Notes: a model not told the origin generated them from the letters alone. Positions 21,096-34,213 are shown, counted from the stretch's first letter. The stretch is 64,000 nucleotides of DNA from Narthecium ossifragum (GCA_963920575.1 OY986974.1:1798001-1862000); one strand, 5' to 3'. Program-made: numbers and translations.

Positions 21096-24000
21096 TTAGG
21101 AGCCCTGCACAGCCATAAGCATGCATGTCATCATAGTTAAAGAAGCTGCGGTTCAACATCCAAAAAGCTGGAGTTTATTCATCTTTTTTAGATGAAAAAT
21201 ACAGAAATAGGATTCAGAACTACTTAAAACAAAAAGAATTTGGACGATAAGCGAAGATCATCGCAAACAACATAAAGTTGCATAGGTAACAAGAGTTCAG
21301 AATCTTGTCACCATTCTTGATTCTTTTTATAAGAGAGTTTACAAGCTTATATGATCATATTCAAACAGATGCTGTTTCTGATTCTTCTGGTGGATATTCA
21401 TACACTTAGCATGAAAAGCTTCAAAAACAAGATTTTAAGCATGGTAGGAGAATTAACTTATTTATTTACCTTTTGTAGACATTTGTGTTTTTGCCTTTTG
21501 GATTTGTTGTCCTCTGGCCTAGAGTCTAATAATTCCTTTTCTCGGGCTGATGCTTCTCTTCGCATCTTCTTCGACTCTGCTTCCATTGCCTTTACTAGTG
21601 TATCAATCTTCCTTTGGAGCATCTGCAATGTAGTAGTTCATGTTTGAACAAACAACATAAGGTGGATGATGATGAAGCAAACATGAAGTAATCTTGATGA
21701 AATGGCCGTGAGTATTAACCTTGATTTCGTCTTCTTTGGCATTCAATACTCCATTCTTTTCTTCATGGGCTTTTCTGAGACTAAGAACCTCCTTCTGCAG
21801 TGTATCATACAGGAAACCTGAAACCATGTCTTGACAGCCATATTCTACAACATCCTTACTTTGTGACTCACTATGAATTACTTCTCCAGAAACCTCCTTT
21901 TCTCCCTGAAGTGTTTCTTCTACATTCCCGGCAGAATTGTTCGCCTTTCCTAATGCATTTTCCTTCCCATTTTCATCAAAGAATTTGCTTCTCGAAGCCG
22001 CCGATACGTTTTTTCTTGGGAGATTTTCTCCACTAACAGGCTTTGTTTTTAAGCTATTTGTTTTTTTCGAAATTCTAGCAGCAGCAGCAGCTTCTGTTGT
22101 TGAATTAGGCTGCTGCAGAACTGACATTTTATAGGCAGCAATTCTAGTCCTTGGCTGAGATGTTGATCTCTTTTTCGGTCCCAGGGTATGCGATAAATCT
22201 CCTGAAACTTGGTCTGAACATTCCACTTGTTTAGCTGGTAAAGCAGCAGATTGCCTGAAGCCTTCTTCCAGAGTCTTCAACCTCAATCTTAGTTTCTCCT
22301 GGACAACCAATTAAAATTAATTCAAGAAAATTGACATCTTAGACCTAACAAGAAAAAAAAGACAAGAATATAGAGCTTTCAATACCTGGAGCTGTGCTTC
22401 TGCCCTTGCAGTTCTTACTGATACAGCTAACTTATCACGCAACCCTTGTATCTCTCCCTGCAAATGCAACTAATCAATCTTTCTTCTCAATGCCAAGCAC
22501 TGACTTAGTTTTGCATCTGTTCAGAATCACCATCTTTTATAGTGCTCCATTAATTTATATAGATCTTATATATGTAGATTGAGTAATTATTAGGAAAAGT
22601 TTCTTCTGTCTCAATCAAGTTTATAATTACCCGCAAAAATCTCCGTTCTTCAAGCCACTGTTTCACAGGTATGACTTTTTCTTTGTCATCCTTCCATTCA
22701 TTTGCTACCACTGTTGCCACACGATTCGCTGAGACTTTGAGTCTTGCTACCTCCCTCTCAAGAGTCCTTTTTTCTTCCTGAAAAAAAGGCCAGGCAAATC
22801 ATAGATCAACAATTTCATCAAATTCTAGACAAGGGCAGGCTTGATTATGGCACATAAATCTACTGAAAGCTTACGTTTAGTTCAGAAACTTGGCGTTCAT
22901 AGTCGCGTACAACATTAACAACTGCGCCGCTGGCTAGAATAGATTCCTCAAGTTTGCATATAGTCTGAGTTAAATTTTCCACCTCCACAATCTTCTGACG
23001 ATTTGTTTTCTCTAGAATTTTATTTTCTTCCTGCAAACATTATACAAGGTATTATTATTAACACAGGAGAGACTCGATTCTGTTAGCTAGTTCACAATTG
23101 ACAGCAATTGTCTATTGGCTAGCCCATGCCTGGAATATCTCCATTTGCCTCTTCAAATCAAGGTTCTGATTCTGCACGTTTTCGACGATCAGCGCCCGTT
23201 CTAGAACACTGCAGACAATTTTTTCTGCTTCAACCAGTGTAGCCTCCTTAGATTTCATGTGTCGTTCCAAAGCTTTTTTATCTTCTTGAAGTATTGATAT
23301 CTGCAGAATAGTACCAGAAACTCATGAAAGAGCTTATGAAGGATCATGCTCATAGAGTCATAGTTGATGACCATACCTCTTGTCTGTACATTTTAATATC
23401 AGACTCAAGTGGTGCTATAACAGCCTCAATTGGAGCAGATTCCTCATCCTTTTGAGTTGTGTGAACTCTTCTCAGAGCGCCTTCTGCGGCAAACTGTGCA
23501 GCCAATGCCTCTTTTTTCTCACTTCTTAGTTTCTTGATCTCAAGATTCTGCAACCAATTAGATGATCATGGTATCTTTTTGTTTACAAGCCGTACTCAAA
23601 AGACTCCAACTGATTCAAATTGATTAAGTTATACATAAGGCACAATGGGACATGGTGTTATACCTTGTTTTGGAGATTCTTCTCGGTGGTTCTAAGCTTC
23701 TCCTCCAGCTTTTTCAATTCATTGCTTAGCTGGAAAGGAAAGAAAAAACTTGGAAATTTCATGATCAATACAAGCAAGAAGAGAACTTATTCGTTTGAGC
23801 CCATCGAAGTAGATGTTACTATATTTGTTACCTCTCCTACAGCTTTATCTTTCAAAAATTCAGTCACTTTCAAGGCTTTAATTTCAGAGTGGGCAACTCG
23901 CAGCTCCCTCTCCTTGTCTGGACACCAAGAAAATAGTTCAAAACAAGAACAAAGAATGGTTAAAAGGCAAATTGAAACATTAGTTTTAGCTCCATGCATT

Positions 24001-24717
24001 CATACAAGACGCGCATGTTTGTGTGAAAAAAAATTCTTTTGCCAGAAGTTTCTATTGGATATGCGCCAAATATAAACTCACGGATTCAACTAGGCTAGGG
24101 TCAGTTTTACTAAAGAGTAATCAGAACCTTTTCTTTGGTTCTATCAGAAGAAAATATATAGCTTTTTAGTTAATCCTGTGATTCATGCCTATAAAATGCA
24201 AGAAAAACATTAAGATTCTTTTTTTTTTCTCCCTTTCCAGAAATTAGAAAGTATGCTTATATTAGCAATGGCAAAACGATCAACTACTTGGATATTCTGT
24301 TTCAGCTTTACAATAAGTTTCACAATTTAAAACATGTCACTGACATAATACCTAAATACATATGAATTTAAGAAAGTAGTGAACAAAATCTTGGACACCT
24401 TAAGGATAAAGTCCGATGACATATAATGAACTTCAAGAACTATCAAAGAAAGTGTACTGATTCTCATCTGAATTTCTGCAAACTTCTGAACCTAACATAA
24501 GCAATCTCTCATGTTCATTGAGTTACCTCATTTTTTTCAAGATAGAGAAAATAATCAAACAATCTATAAGGCTCATATAGGACTCCATTGAGCGAAGATA
24601 TATCGAAAGAATACCTCTTAGATTGTTCTCCAATGTATCAAGTTCTATGAAAACAGGCTCATGGTTGTTTGAAAACATCTCCTTCCCGCCAGCATCATCA
24701 CCTAAGCTCCCCATCAT
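21096..24717 (-). CDS. MAP70: Microtubule-associated protein 70 (MAP70-5-like)
   Basis: MAP70 proteins are plant-specific coiled-coil proteins that bind cortical microtubules and shape secondary walls. Eleven exons (5' to 3'): 24615-24717, 23832-23917, 23664-23729, 23377-23547, 23130-23300, 22875-23030, 22631-22777, 22386-22457, 21720-22298, 21470-21622 and a tentative 9-base last exon 21096-21104. They give about 570 residues. Family hallmarks are ALAAQFAAEGALRRVH, APIEAVIAPLESDIK, RVATVVANEWKD and PVKQWLEERRFLR. The short N-terminus before the coiled coil (MMGSLGDDAGGKEMF...) resembles MAP70-5 more than MAP70-1 to -4. The intron between 23130 and 23031 uses a GC donor (CCAG|GCATGG). The final exon and true C-terminus are the least certain part. 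Confidence 0.9.
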
Positions 24718-26832
24718 CCCTACCAATGCTCTGTTTCAACCTCCCCTGTTTCTATTCCTGTTACTATGAATACAAACAACCAAGTGGCGGGTTTGGTGGG
24801 ATTTAGATATGGGCTTAGTGAGGAGCAGGCTATTCTTTCAAGAATTGACCGTAAAGTGAGGGTTGAAAGAGAAATGAGAGGGAGATGGCACGTTTGCTTC
24901 CTGAAAAAAGAGGGGTAATAATACAGAGTGGCCACTCAGCGGGCAGCTCTGTTATATTGATAGCTACCAATTTGTTGGTAATGGCAGCATCTAATGGAAT
25001 TATAGTGATGTTTTAGTGACAGGTATTAATATTTGATTGATTTTTTGAAAGAGGTTAGGTTTGAGAGTATGAATCAAGATGTACAAAGAGATAACTCAGA
25101 AGTTTCTTTCCAAGTGTTTCTATCTTATTTTTATTTGGATGGAAAGCGATGATGATTGGCTTGATAGCTTTTAATGAAGGATATCAATGCCAGTATCTGG
25201 AGTATGTCTTTTTGAGGTCATATCAGTGTGTATCGAGCATTTGGGATGAAGAATTGCAATTAATTGAAGAAATGACATGTTTTGTATTCAAATTAATTTG
25301 TATGTAGAACAGGGGACCAGAGGTACCAGTTTGGATTCTATTAAATTTTGTGCTACAAAATTGATACATCCTGTCTATTAGATAAAGAACACAGCCATAA
25401 AGATTATCAAATCCAGTTGGGCACATTATTTAACCTTTAGATAATTACTACAGAGATGTCACAAGTTTTTTTCTACAGTAAACAAACTGAAATTTTATGT
25501 AGAAGAAAGAAATATGTATCTGCTGATGAGTCAACACTGTCAACTGGTTGCCTCATATGATAATAATCTTTTTAAATGGCTACCATTTGAATTTTTAATC
25601 TTGCTTGCAGTGAATTTATGTTTAATTATCTGATAGTTTGTCTCCAGAGCATCTCAATCTAATGTTTAATAGTTGAAAAGTATACACACAGAAATATGCT
25701 GACATAGCTTGCATCTATTAGAAGTTACGCGGAGATCATTCAAGAAAGAGTTACAGGAAGGGCTCCAACACCTACTACCATCCTCTAATAAAGCATCCCA
25801 ATGTCTAGTAATCATTGTTTTGGATTAGTATCACTAGGCTTAAACAAAATAGTTGGGCCCTGAAAAGATCTTAATGCAGAGCTAATTAAATGGACATTTT
25901 GATGGATGACGTGGGTCTTCCACTATTGTTTGTTCATTTTTGAAATGAGAATGACATTTAAGAGATGATCCATTCTTGGAAGTTCTTTTGATTCAAGGGA
26001 CCTTTTTAGTGTCGGCAGTAGGTAAGATAGGATTCGGGTCACCGGAACTAATCAAACAGTTTCATAAATGGAGGCTTGAGCTTTGTTATGGTTGTTGGCA
26101 TAGTTCATTGATGTTTCCAACTGTTTAGGGTCTCCTATAGCTTGTAGAGAGAAAGCTTAAGATGGGTGTGAGAGGTAGGTGAGGATGCTGATGTACAAGG
26201 AGATGATATGGAAAGCACTTATTCCACACCCTACAATATTTTCTTCCAATCATATAAATATATATCCTTTCGTGGTCCAAATAGCTATTTTATCTGTTGG
26301 ATAGATGCAAATTCTCCACGGCTCTAATTTTCTAATTTTTTTTATCACCTGTAGTTGAGTTTTTAATATAACTGGACTGGTGATCGAGGAGCGGACCAGG
26401 CAATAACATAATAAAACATCCATATATCAATTCCATACCATTCCCCTAAATTTTGCACATAGATCCGTCTCAAATTTCAAAACACATCTCAAAAGAATTG
26501 CTGCATTAAAAGTATTTTCGTACTATATGTCTGTTCCATAATTTCAACTAAAAAAACCAATGATTCATCCATTAATTAGTGCCAGTGAACAAATGATGTG
26601 AGCAAAGCGTCGTAAAAAGAACATTATACTCTGATTTTGCAGAAGTCTCAACTCGCAGCAAAGGCTGAAAGGAAGGAAAGAAAAGCCGAGCTACATGAGT
26701 GTTGTTAACTAAACCTTCTTAAACTCTAAAATTTGATGTTAATGGGGGCTCTGCGTCTATGTCAGGTTCACCAAAAACTTTGAGTTGCTCTTTAGAGCCT
26801 TCAGTTGGTATCCCAGAGATGAGCAAGTCTGT
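24718..26832. other. Intergenic, 2.1 kb
   Basis: A/T-rich sequence between the MAP70 start and the SEC61 stop. It contains no long open frame with recognisable motifs and no clear transposon boundary. The left end holds the MAP70 promoter and 5' leader; the right end holds the SEC61 3' UTR. Confidence 0.5.
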
Positions 26833-29316
26833 TTAGAGTCCGAAGAAACCAAGCTCAGTTGCTCTCTCCTTCTCAAAGGTCTCAAAGTATTGATATATGA
26901 TTGTCACTGCAAGAAGTATCCCAGTCCCAGAACCAATCGCACCCATGAGATCTGCCAGCACTGTTAGAGCTCCAATGCACATACCACCAAATGCTGCTGC
27001 TGTTGGAATGTACCGGTTCAGCTCCTTTTGTAGATTGGACTCCCGGTGGCCCGGCATCACCATTTGTTGTTCCTGCAAAATAAGCATAACATGGTAAGGA
27101 ACTAGATATACAGTAGTATATGGCACAACAATAATCAGGAAAAAGAAATAGCTTGTTAATGAAAACAGAGTCAATACCTTGAGCTGTTTAGCCACATCCC
27201 TAGCTGATGATCCTGACACTTCTGTCCATGTTTTTGAGAAAAGAGCACAAGCTGCTAGCATAAAAACTATGTAGAATAGCGCATGGAATGGATTGGCGGC
27301 CACGTCTGCCAGGCTGCAGAGCACAATTTCCAGTTAAGAAATGAGTAATGTAAGATGGCAAAGAAAAAAAACGGTAGGAGCTTATGATGCAACAAACATG
27401 AAGTAAAACTTCAGGATTATTGAAATAATTGGGAATGCCCTACAGGGGAATGTAGTCAAGAAATTCAGGGGCTGTGATAAATAGCATCAGGCCACACTGC
27501 AGTACCCATTTGATGTCAAGAGGCCACTCTTACTCTAATTAAACAGAAAAAAAAGGTGCTAATCACCTCGACGGTGCAGTAACATAGTAAGCAAGGCCAC
27601 CAACAGGGATGAATTGACCACCAGAATATTCAGATTCTTTCCACTTGCCTAGTAGATTGACAAAGAAGTTTCCACTGAACTTCCGGTACAGTAACTGCAT
27701 CACACAAAAACTATTTGGATGCCTGATGAAGAAAAAACACAAACAAAATTACATTATCAGGTCAAGTAATGCATACCTGGGAAATAAAGTATAAGTTTGA
27801 AACAAGCGCTGATTGCAAGATGATGGGCATGTTAGAGGTATAAAATAGCTTAATGGGATATGACCCTTGTTGTCCACGTGCATTCTTTGACCTCACAGGT
27901 AGAACAACACGGAAACCTTGGAAATAGATAACGATGAGGAAGACAAGAACTGTAGCAAGCAGGTTTGTAACATTTGGGAGATTCTGCCGATAAAATGCCT
28001 CACGAAGAGCTCGAACTTTATCCGTCCGGGTTATCAGTAAATGGAACAAGGCTATAACAGCACCTTCAAATTCTGCACCGCGCCCACTGTTAATGGTAGT
28101 GGGGCTAAATGCCTTCCAAATGATATTTTCACTGAGAGTGGAACAGCAAAAAAGCAAATAGTCAGCATCCCTATCAGCATTTACGATGAGCAAAAAAAGC
28201 AATGAAAGTCACAGACTTACCATATGTTGGTGGCAATGAATAGAGAAATACCAGATCCAAGACCATATCCCTTTTGCAGAAGCTCATCTAAGCAAATGAC
28301 TATTATGCCAGCAAAGAAAAGTTGAAGAACTATCAGAATAGCATTCCCAGAACCAAGTTGGCTGACACTACCATACATTCCAGATAAAACATATGCGACT
28401 GCCTCGCCAATAGCAATCAGGATGCCCAATAACTTCTGTGCACCATTCCTGATGTCCAATAATGATCAAGATCAGCCAGAACCGAATGCACATAGGGGTA
28501 TTATTTAGATGCTAGAGTACTGAATATGACATCTTTTCATGCCAAAATTTATAACAACTACAGAATATGGTTCATTATCCTCAATCTAGAATGCACCAAG
28601 ATGATTATGTCACAAGTAAGAGACCTCTTCTGTCTCAGTTGGACCATAATGAAAAAAAAGTGGTATATTGATGTTAGGCTAATAGCCAACAACGAGAAAA
28701 GGAGTTTATGTTCGCAATTGAGTACTAACCTAACTCTAAAAAGGGTTAACTAGTAATATGTGGGAAAGGCACTTGTAGAAGATAAAGGTCCCAACAAAGA
28801 GCTGAGTGTGTGTTTTTTTTTTCTAAATTGCTGAGGCTGAACATTGAGGTACCTATACTAAGCAATCTAAAGATGGATAAGAAGTAACATAGCATCACTA
28901 GGATTTGGCATGTGTGCATGCCATTGGTATAAATGTTTCAAGAATGCATTGTCAGAATCAAGCAGCACTTACAGCAGGTTACGGTCTTCTCTCACACTAT
29001 TGTCAACTTCAATAATCTTCGATCCAGCCAATAGTTGCATCACCATTCCTGATGTCACAATAGGGGTAATCCCCAGCTCCATGACAGTCCCACGGTTCGA
29101 TGCAAGAATGACACGCATCCAGTAGAAAGGATCCGCGCCAGTGGTTGAATGAATGCCATACAGGGGGAGCTGACTGCAGACCAGAAAGATGAACAGAGCT
29201 ATCACAGTATAGATAACTTTTTCCCTGAAAGGAACTCTTCGGTCAGCACTTTCGACCTCCGGCAAGAAAGCCCGGAATGGCCTCACAAGATGCAGCACTC
29301 TGAATCCTCCCGCCAT
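26833..29316 (-). CDS. SEC61A: Protein transport protein SEC61 subunit alpha
   Basis: SEC61 alpha forms the protein-conducting channel of the ER membrane. Six exons keep frame: 28973-29316, 28221-28448, 27777-28131, 27567-27694, 27178-27313 and 26833-27072, giving 476 residues, the normal family length. The start is [20 protein letters not shown]. Recognisable parts include [17 protein letters not shown] (TM1), the plug-region [19 protein letters not shown], and [20 protein letters not shown]. The cytosolic ribosome-binding loop follows ([20 protein letters not shown]), and the end is [18 protein letters not shown]. Ten membrane helices are expected. Nothing is missing and all introns are GT-AG. 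Confidence 0.96.
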
Positions 29317-30159
29317 CTCACTGCATCTGAACCAGAGTATCAACTATTACATAATGCGATACGTCACGTATCCTCTTTTTGTTAAGATAGCCATTTTCTT
29401 CCACAAAACATCAAAAACTTCGATCTCCTAGAAATTTCTTATAGAATCTACACGTCTATAAGAAGTTAGATTCAATGGATGCAAAAAAAAAAGTCATTTT
29501 GATCCATGATTTTCATCCAATACAAACATCGATTCGCTTCATGAATTAGTTTCTTTACGGTACCCTCGACTACCAACAAACAGGGTGGTCTAGATCATAC
29601 AGCCAAACCAAATCATATCGAATTAAGGAGAAAAAGAATGAATTCATGAAAAAGAATAAATGGCGTTCCATTTATACAGATCCAACCGGATCTATGACTC
29701 TTATATGAGAAAAAAAAAACGGCGTAAAAACAAATCTAAGAAGAGTTTGAGATCTACAAGATCAAAGCAACAGCGGAAAATATGGAGAATGAGCATTGGA
29801 TCTGCGTACCAGTCGAGCCGATTTAGGAGATCGGAGGTCCCGAAGCGGATCCACGAGGAAACGTAGAGGAGGGGAGTGAACAGGGTGAAAGACGTGAGTT
29901 TTAAGGGCGTCTTCGCACGAGTTCTTCCCAGCTTGGGTGCCACGACTCATATTCCAATGGGATGGTTCCACGTGTACAAAAAGAGTTCCTCGTCGTCCAG
30001 CTGGGATAACACGGTGGATTAAGTGGGCCAGCCATGGGGAGGGATGGGCCCAGGAGGGTATGGGCTCAGCCCAAATCAGATAGTGCTCTTTTGGCTCAGC
30101 TCAATAGAAATGACCGAAAGAATGATATTTGATACTAACATTGATCGTTTTTCTTATAC
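29317..30159. other. SEC61 5' leader region and promoter
   Basis: It probably holds a leader intron and non-coding first exon of SEC61 alpha. An acceptor-like pyrimidine tract is near 29330. The open stretch at 29700-29866 encodes only a Lys/Arg-rich string and overlaps this leader; I do not consider it a gene. Confidence 0.45.
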
Positions 30160-30162
30160 TTA

Positions 30163-30567
30163 GGCCCTATTTGGGCGAGCATTAGTATTTTATATGACTG
30201 AGATGTGGTGCGGTGTAGTGCGATAACAACTGAAAAACTGTTTGACATGTAATATTAATATTTATGGTAAAAAGTATGTTTATAAAATTTGTTATTTGGA
30301 TGTGTGTTTGGTTTCAACTCTGGTCTAGTCAAAACAATAGTTTTTTCATTCAAAAAGTCAGTTAAGATCTTGTTTTTATATTTTTTACTCCACGATCAAG
30401 GTGCGGTCAAACAAAAGCATCTATAAACTACTTTGCTTTCGATGTGATTTTGGACGTGGTCTCCATCAGTTTACATTACTTCCCAAACGAAGTTATCATA
30501 AACGCAGCTGTGTCGGTCCAAAATAAAAGTGCGTTTGAGCAGCACACACTCACTCCCAAACGAACCC
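30163..30567. mobile_element. Tourist-like MITE (PIF/Harbinger type)
   Basis: The 405-bp element is flanked by TTA on both sides (30160-30162 and 30568-30570). The ends are GGCCCTATTTGGG and CCCAAACGAACCC, which pair as imperfect terminal inverted repeats. No coding capacity. Confidence 0.75.
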
Positions 30568-30570
30568 TTA

Positions 30571-31424
30571 AATTAAGATAGATGAAAATAGCCTTTCTTT
30601 TTTTGGAGGTTTTTTTACAAATATACCCTTGAAAACTTGCTATATTACATATCTACTCTACATTCTTCCATATTACATATATACCCCATGCTAACATCGA
30701 AAAAATCTAGAACATACCCTCGTCCTCACGGCGTTAAAAAAACCCTTAAAATGCCCATTTTGCCCTTAGCCCACTCTTATGAGCTAAATCCTAATAAATA
30801 TAAATAAAGGGTAAAATGATAATTTTATATGTTTTTTTTAAATGTTACCAGGTCGGAGGGTATGTTTTAGATTTTTTCAATATTTGCATAGATATATATG
30901 TGATATGAAAAAAATGTAAGGATAAATATATAATATAACAAGTTTTCACGTACACATATATGTAAATATCCCTCTTTTTTTCTTTTGGTTGAAAACCATC
31001 AAACACGATAAATCTGGTCCAATTCAAATATAAAATGTAAAAATAATTATATAAATATAGAAATTCAGCCCTCTCTGTGTTGGCACGGAAGCTCTGAATT
31101 CTCGATCTTTGATCGATGTTTGCAAGACTTAAATCAGATCGATGTTTGCAAGACTTAAATCGATATTTGAACACACAAACGCAAAGAATCAAACCAAAAG
31201 ATGCAAGATAATATAAAATTAATAGATAAGTGAGAGACGTAGAGATTTACGTGATTTAAAAACATATTTTCCTACGTCCACTTGGGAGAACATACCAGAG
31301 AAATCCACTAAGATTAAAAAAATTATTGCTCGGCTAATATATCACGAAGCATAAGTTAGAAATCAAGATCAAGGGTGATAATGTCTGCTTCACAGCTTGA
31401 TTGCAGCACACATGAATCCATTAA
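30571..31424. other. Intergenic with a small tandem duplication
   Basis: A/T-rich. The phrase GATCGATGTTTGCAAGACTT occurs twice in tandem (about 31111-31161, unit about 26 bases). No gene recognised; the right end is the 3' side of the minus-strand DUF4408/DUF761-like gene. Confidence 0.6.
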
Positions 31425-31955
31425 TTAAGCTAAAACTAGCTGCATAGCCTCCATACTCCTCTCTCTCTTCACTCTCTCAATGAACTCATCACACCTTCTA
31501 TTCAGCTCCTCTGCCTCCAAAAGCTCATCGTCCTCACCAACACCCAACAGAACCTCCTTTGCTTCTCCTTCCTCAACAACCACCAAATCCAAAGGCCCAA
31601 AACTTTCCACTATAGTCTTCTCCTCAAGAACTCTCCCTTTGACCTCAGTAGTTGCCGGAAGTTGTGGCCGGAGACGGTCTCTCCTCCTTGCGACGAGCTC
31701 GTCGTGGACATCCGCCGCATGCTCAGAAGAACTGATGAGTGAGTTGAAGTCCCTCAAGAGGAAGAGGAGGATAGCATTGCAAAAGAGGAACACGGCCTTC
31801 CTATTAACAAGATCAGCAGAACTTTGGAGGATGGTTGTGGTGGAAAAGAAGTTGACAGAGGAGGAGGAGTAGGAGAGTAAGGAGAGCATGGAGATTGGAA
31901 TGAGGACTTGAAGGGCTCTTCTTAAAGGCTTTGAGCCTTGCTTCATGAGATCCAT
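31425..31955 (-). CDS. DUF4408/DUF761-type plant membrane protein
   Basis: Single exon, 176 residues when started at MDLMKQGSKPLRR. An earlier in-frame ATG at 32066 would add 37 poorly conserved residues, so I prefer the later one. Two hydrophobic segments lie near the N-terminus (LQVLIPISMLSLLSYS and AVFLFCNAILLFLL). A charged middle follows, then the DUF761-like C-terminal motif EELNRRCDEFIERVKRERS. Proteins of this plant family are of unknown function, often annotated as 'cotton fiber expressed protein'. Their short C-terminal motif is the best-conserved part. The protein probably sits in a membrane with its tail in the cytosol. Confidence 0.8.
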   Translation of the reverse strand: MDLMKQGSKPLRRALQVLIPISMLSLLSYSSSSVNFFSTTTILQSSADLVNRKAVFLFCNAILLFLLRDFNSLISSSEHAADVHDELVARRRDRLRPQLPATTEVKGRVLEEKTIVESFGPLDLVVVEEGEAKEVLLGVGEDDELLEAEELNRRCDEFIERVKRERSMEAMQLVLA

Positions 31956-32304
31956 AACTCTCTCTGTTTCTCTATGATACTGAGAAGAGAGTGATGATGA
32001 TTGATAGATAGATGAGCAGAGTGATCTAACACAGCCATATATGTAGGAGAGCTTAGATTGCCTCATGTTGACTGGGTCAGTCTCAGTCAGCGTGGAAAAG
32101 TCATCCTTGTGGGACCCTCACAAGAGGAACGACTGCACCTTCTTACTTCTTTGGAGCTGATAATTTATAAGGAGAAGGGTTAAAATAGTTTTTGTCATTA
32201 GGGGAGCTTGTTTTTTCATAGGGTGCGGCTATCCGCGTAACAAAATAAACTCAATACATCATAAAAATTATTTTTTGAAAAAAAAATATAAAAATCCTAA
32301 ACTA

Positions 32305-32425
32305 CCTCTCTCTCTCTCTCCCGGCGACAGCGGCAGTCTCCCTCCCTCTTCCCTCTCTCTCTCCCGGCGGCGGCGGCCTCCCTCCCTCTTCCCTCTCTCT
32401 CTCTCGGTGGCGCCGCCCTCCCTCT

Positions 32426-32469
<44 letters not shown>

Positions 32470-32921
32470 CCGGCAGCACCAGCCTCCCTCTTCCCCCCCC
32501 TCCTCGCTTTCTCTCTCTCCCACGGCCGGCCACCCTCTCTTTCCCCCCACCTCTCTCTCGCCTTCTCTCTCTCCCGCCTCCCTCTTCCCTCTTCCTCTTG
32601 CCTTCTCTCTCGCTCGCGGCCGGGCGGCCTCCTCTCTCCCGCGGCTGGCCGCCCTCCCTCTTCCCCCCTCCCTTTCTCTCCCGCAGTCGACCGCCCGCCC
32701 TTTTCCCCCCTCTATCTCGCCTTTCTCTCTCTCTCACGCCTCCCTCTTCCCTCTTCCCTCTTCCTCTCACCTTATCTCTCTCTCGCGGCCGGCCGCCCTC
32801 CCCTCTTCCCCCCCTCCCTTTCTCTCCCGCGGCCGACCGGCCTCCTCTCTCCCGCAGCCGGCCGCCCTCCCTTTTCCCCCTCTCTCTCGCCTTCTCTCTC
32901 TTCTTCTCCATCTTCCCTGTT
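32305..32921. repeat. CT-rich minisatellite (polypyrimidine/polypurine tract)
   Basis: About 600 bases almost free of A on the plus strand. It is built from variable units such as CTCTCTCTCCCGCGGCCGGC and CCCTCCCTCTTCCC, and includes a (CT)n run at 32429-32467. Open frames in it (Leu/Pro/Ser or Arg/Glu/Gly strings) are composition artefacts. The array runs straight into the N gap, so it was probably not resolved in assembly. Confidence 0.92.
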
Positions 32922-33121
32922 NNNNNNNNNNNNNNNNNNNNNNNNNNNNNNNNNNNNNNNNNNNNNNNNNNNNNNNNNNNNNNNNNNNNNNNNNNNNNNN
33001 NNNNNNNNNNNNNNNNNNNNNNNNNNNNNNNNNNNNNNNNNNNNNNNNNNNNNNNNNNNNNNNNNNNNNNNNNNNNNNNNNNNNNNNNNNNNNNNNNNNN
33101 NNNNNNNNNNNNNNNNNNNNN
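32922..33121. other. Assembly gap (200 N)
   Basis: Exactly 200 unknown bases next to the CT-rich array. Confidence 0.99.
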
Positions 33122-34073
33122 GTTCGAGTTTGGTCTTTATTAAATGGATGATCCGACCCGAACCTGACCCGCGAACCCGAATTGCCACCTCTAATCAAAA
33201 ACCCACTCTACCACTATTTTGTTATTATCTTATTGAGTTTTAGGATAAAAAAGGGGGATAAATGGTTATCCCTCCTGTCCCCGAACCATATTATTTCCAG
33301 GACAGGACAGGATCTCCTCCAAAGTTCAGTGCACGTGCGGGAGATCTAGTGTTGGACGCCTCGAGGAGCGTGAGAGTAGATGTTATCATAAATGAGACGT
33401 CTAATCGCCTGGGGGGACAAGGATAGTTATTAGCCGCCGGTACGAAAGAAGATCTAGAAAGAGCGATTGCCAGCTTTCTCTCTTCTCGCTTCTTTTCCAA
33501 GACCCTTCTTCACGTTTTTCAAAGCATCAACCTAGCATACATGTATCAGCATCACCATCATCACCAGCGATCATGGCTGTCAAAATGGTGTCCCATCATC
33601 GCCACGGTACACTGTACACGAGGCCTCGCGAACCGCTGGTCAAAGCTCTTAATAGCAGGCCAGCCCAAAAGCCCTTCCTAGCTGAGCTGTGTTCACATAG
33701 ATTCCACGCGGCCCGAGGCCCAATTAATTCCGACTCCCACGCTCGGTCTGCGCCGTCTGATGGGCTGGATGGACGGACGGATGGGTGTCTAACTGCCACC
33801 AAATTCCAAGACGCCACGCATTAATGCTCCTCTTGAGAATGTTCCTACTTCCCTCCCATCCCATCGGATGATTTGACCACCCAATCTTCTTTTGGCAGCC
33901 GTCTGATCGAAATCGTACGTCCCAGATCAATTTTATCCAGTGTACGTAAGGAATTAATTGCTTCCACTCGATCCTACCTGATGCCTATTAAAGCAAGTTA
34001 TTACTCTCGAAGTATCACGAGTGGCAAACTCGTGATTCGTGTGATGCTCGAGCCTAGTTCGAAAAACGATCAG
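33122..34073. other. Intergenic, upstream of the TPD1-like gene
   Basis: No gene seen. The part next to the gap has transposon-like wording ('ggatgatccgacccgaacctgacccg'). The right part is the promoter of the TPD1-like gene. Confidence 0.5.
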
Positions 34074-34082
34074 TATATAAAG
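34074..34082 (+). promoter_or_regulatory. Putative TATA box of the TPD1-like gene
   Basis: TATATAAAG lies 132 bases upstream of the ATG at 34214, a plausible distance for a core promoter. Confidence 0.55.
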
Positions 34083-34213
34083 GGCGGGTCTTCGTGAAGT
34101 TCTTGAGGGCTGTGCTCTGAACCATCGCTTATCCTTGGACCTGGATGCATAACGTTAACCCAACGGTGAAGTTTGAGGCGTAGGATCTAGATCGAAAGGC
34201 TGGGATCGGTCTT

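Noticed and set aside
29660..29866. Open stretch coding a Lys/Arg-rich 68-residue string, like a small ribosomal protein
   Set aside because: It lies in the SEC61 leader region, has no family match I recognise, and its composition comes from an A-rich run.
32275..32911. Long open frames on both strands (Ser/Leu/Pro-rich and Arg/Glu/Gly-rich)
   Set aside because: They are products of the CT-rich minisatellite; all frames are open because stop codons need A, which is nearly absent.
33573..33824. 83-codon plus-strand frame starting at an ATG
   Set aside because: No conserved motif; it is located in the promoter side of the TPD1-like gene and matched by an equally open reverse frame.
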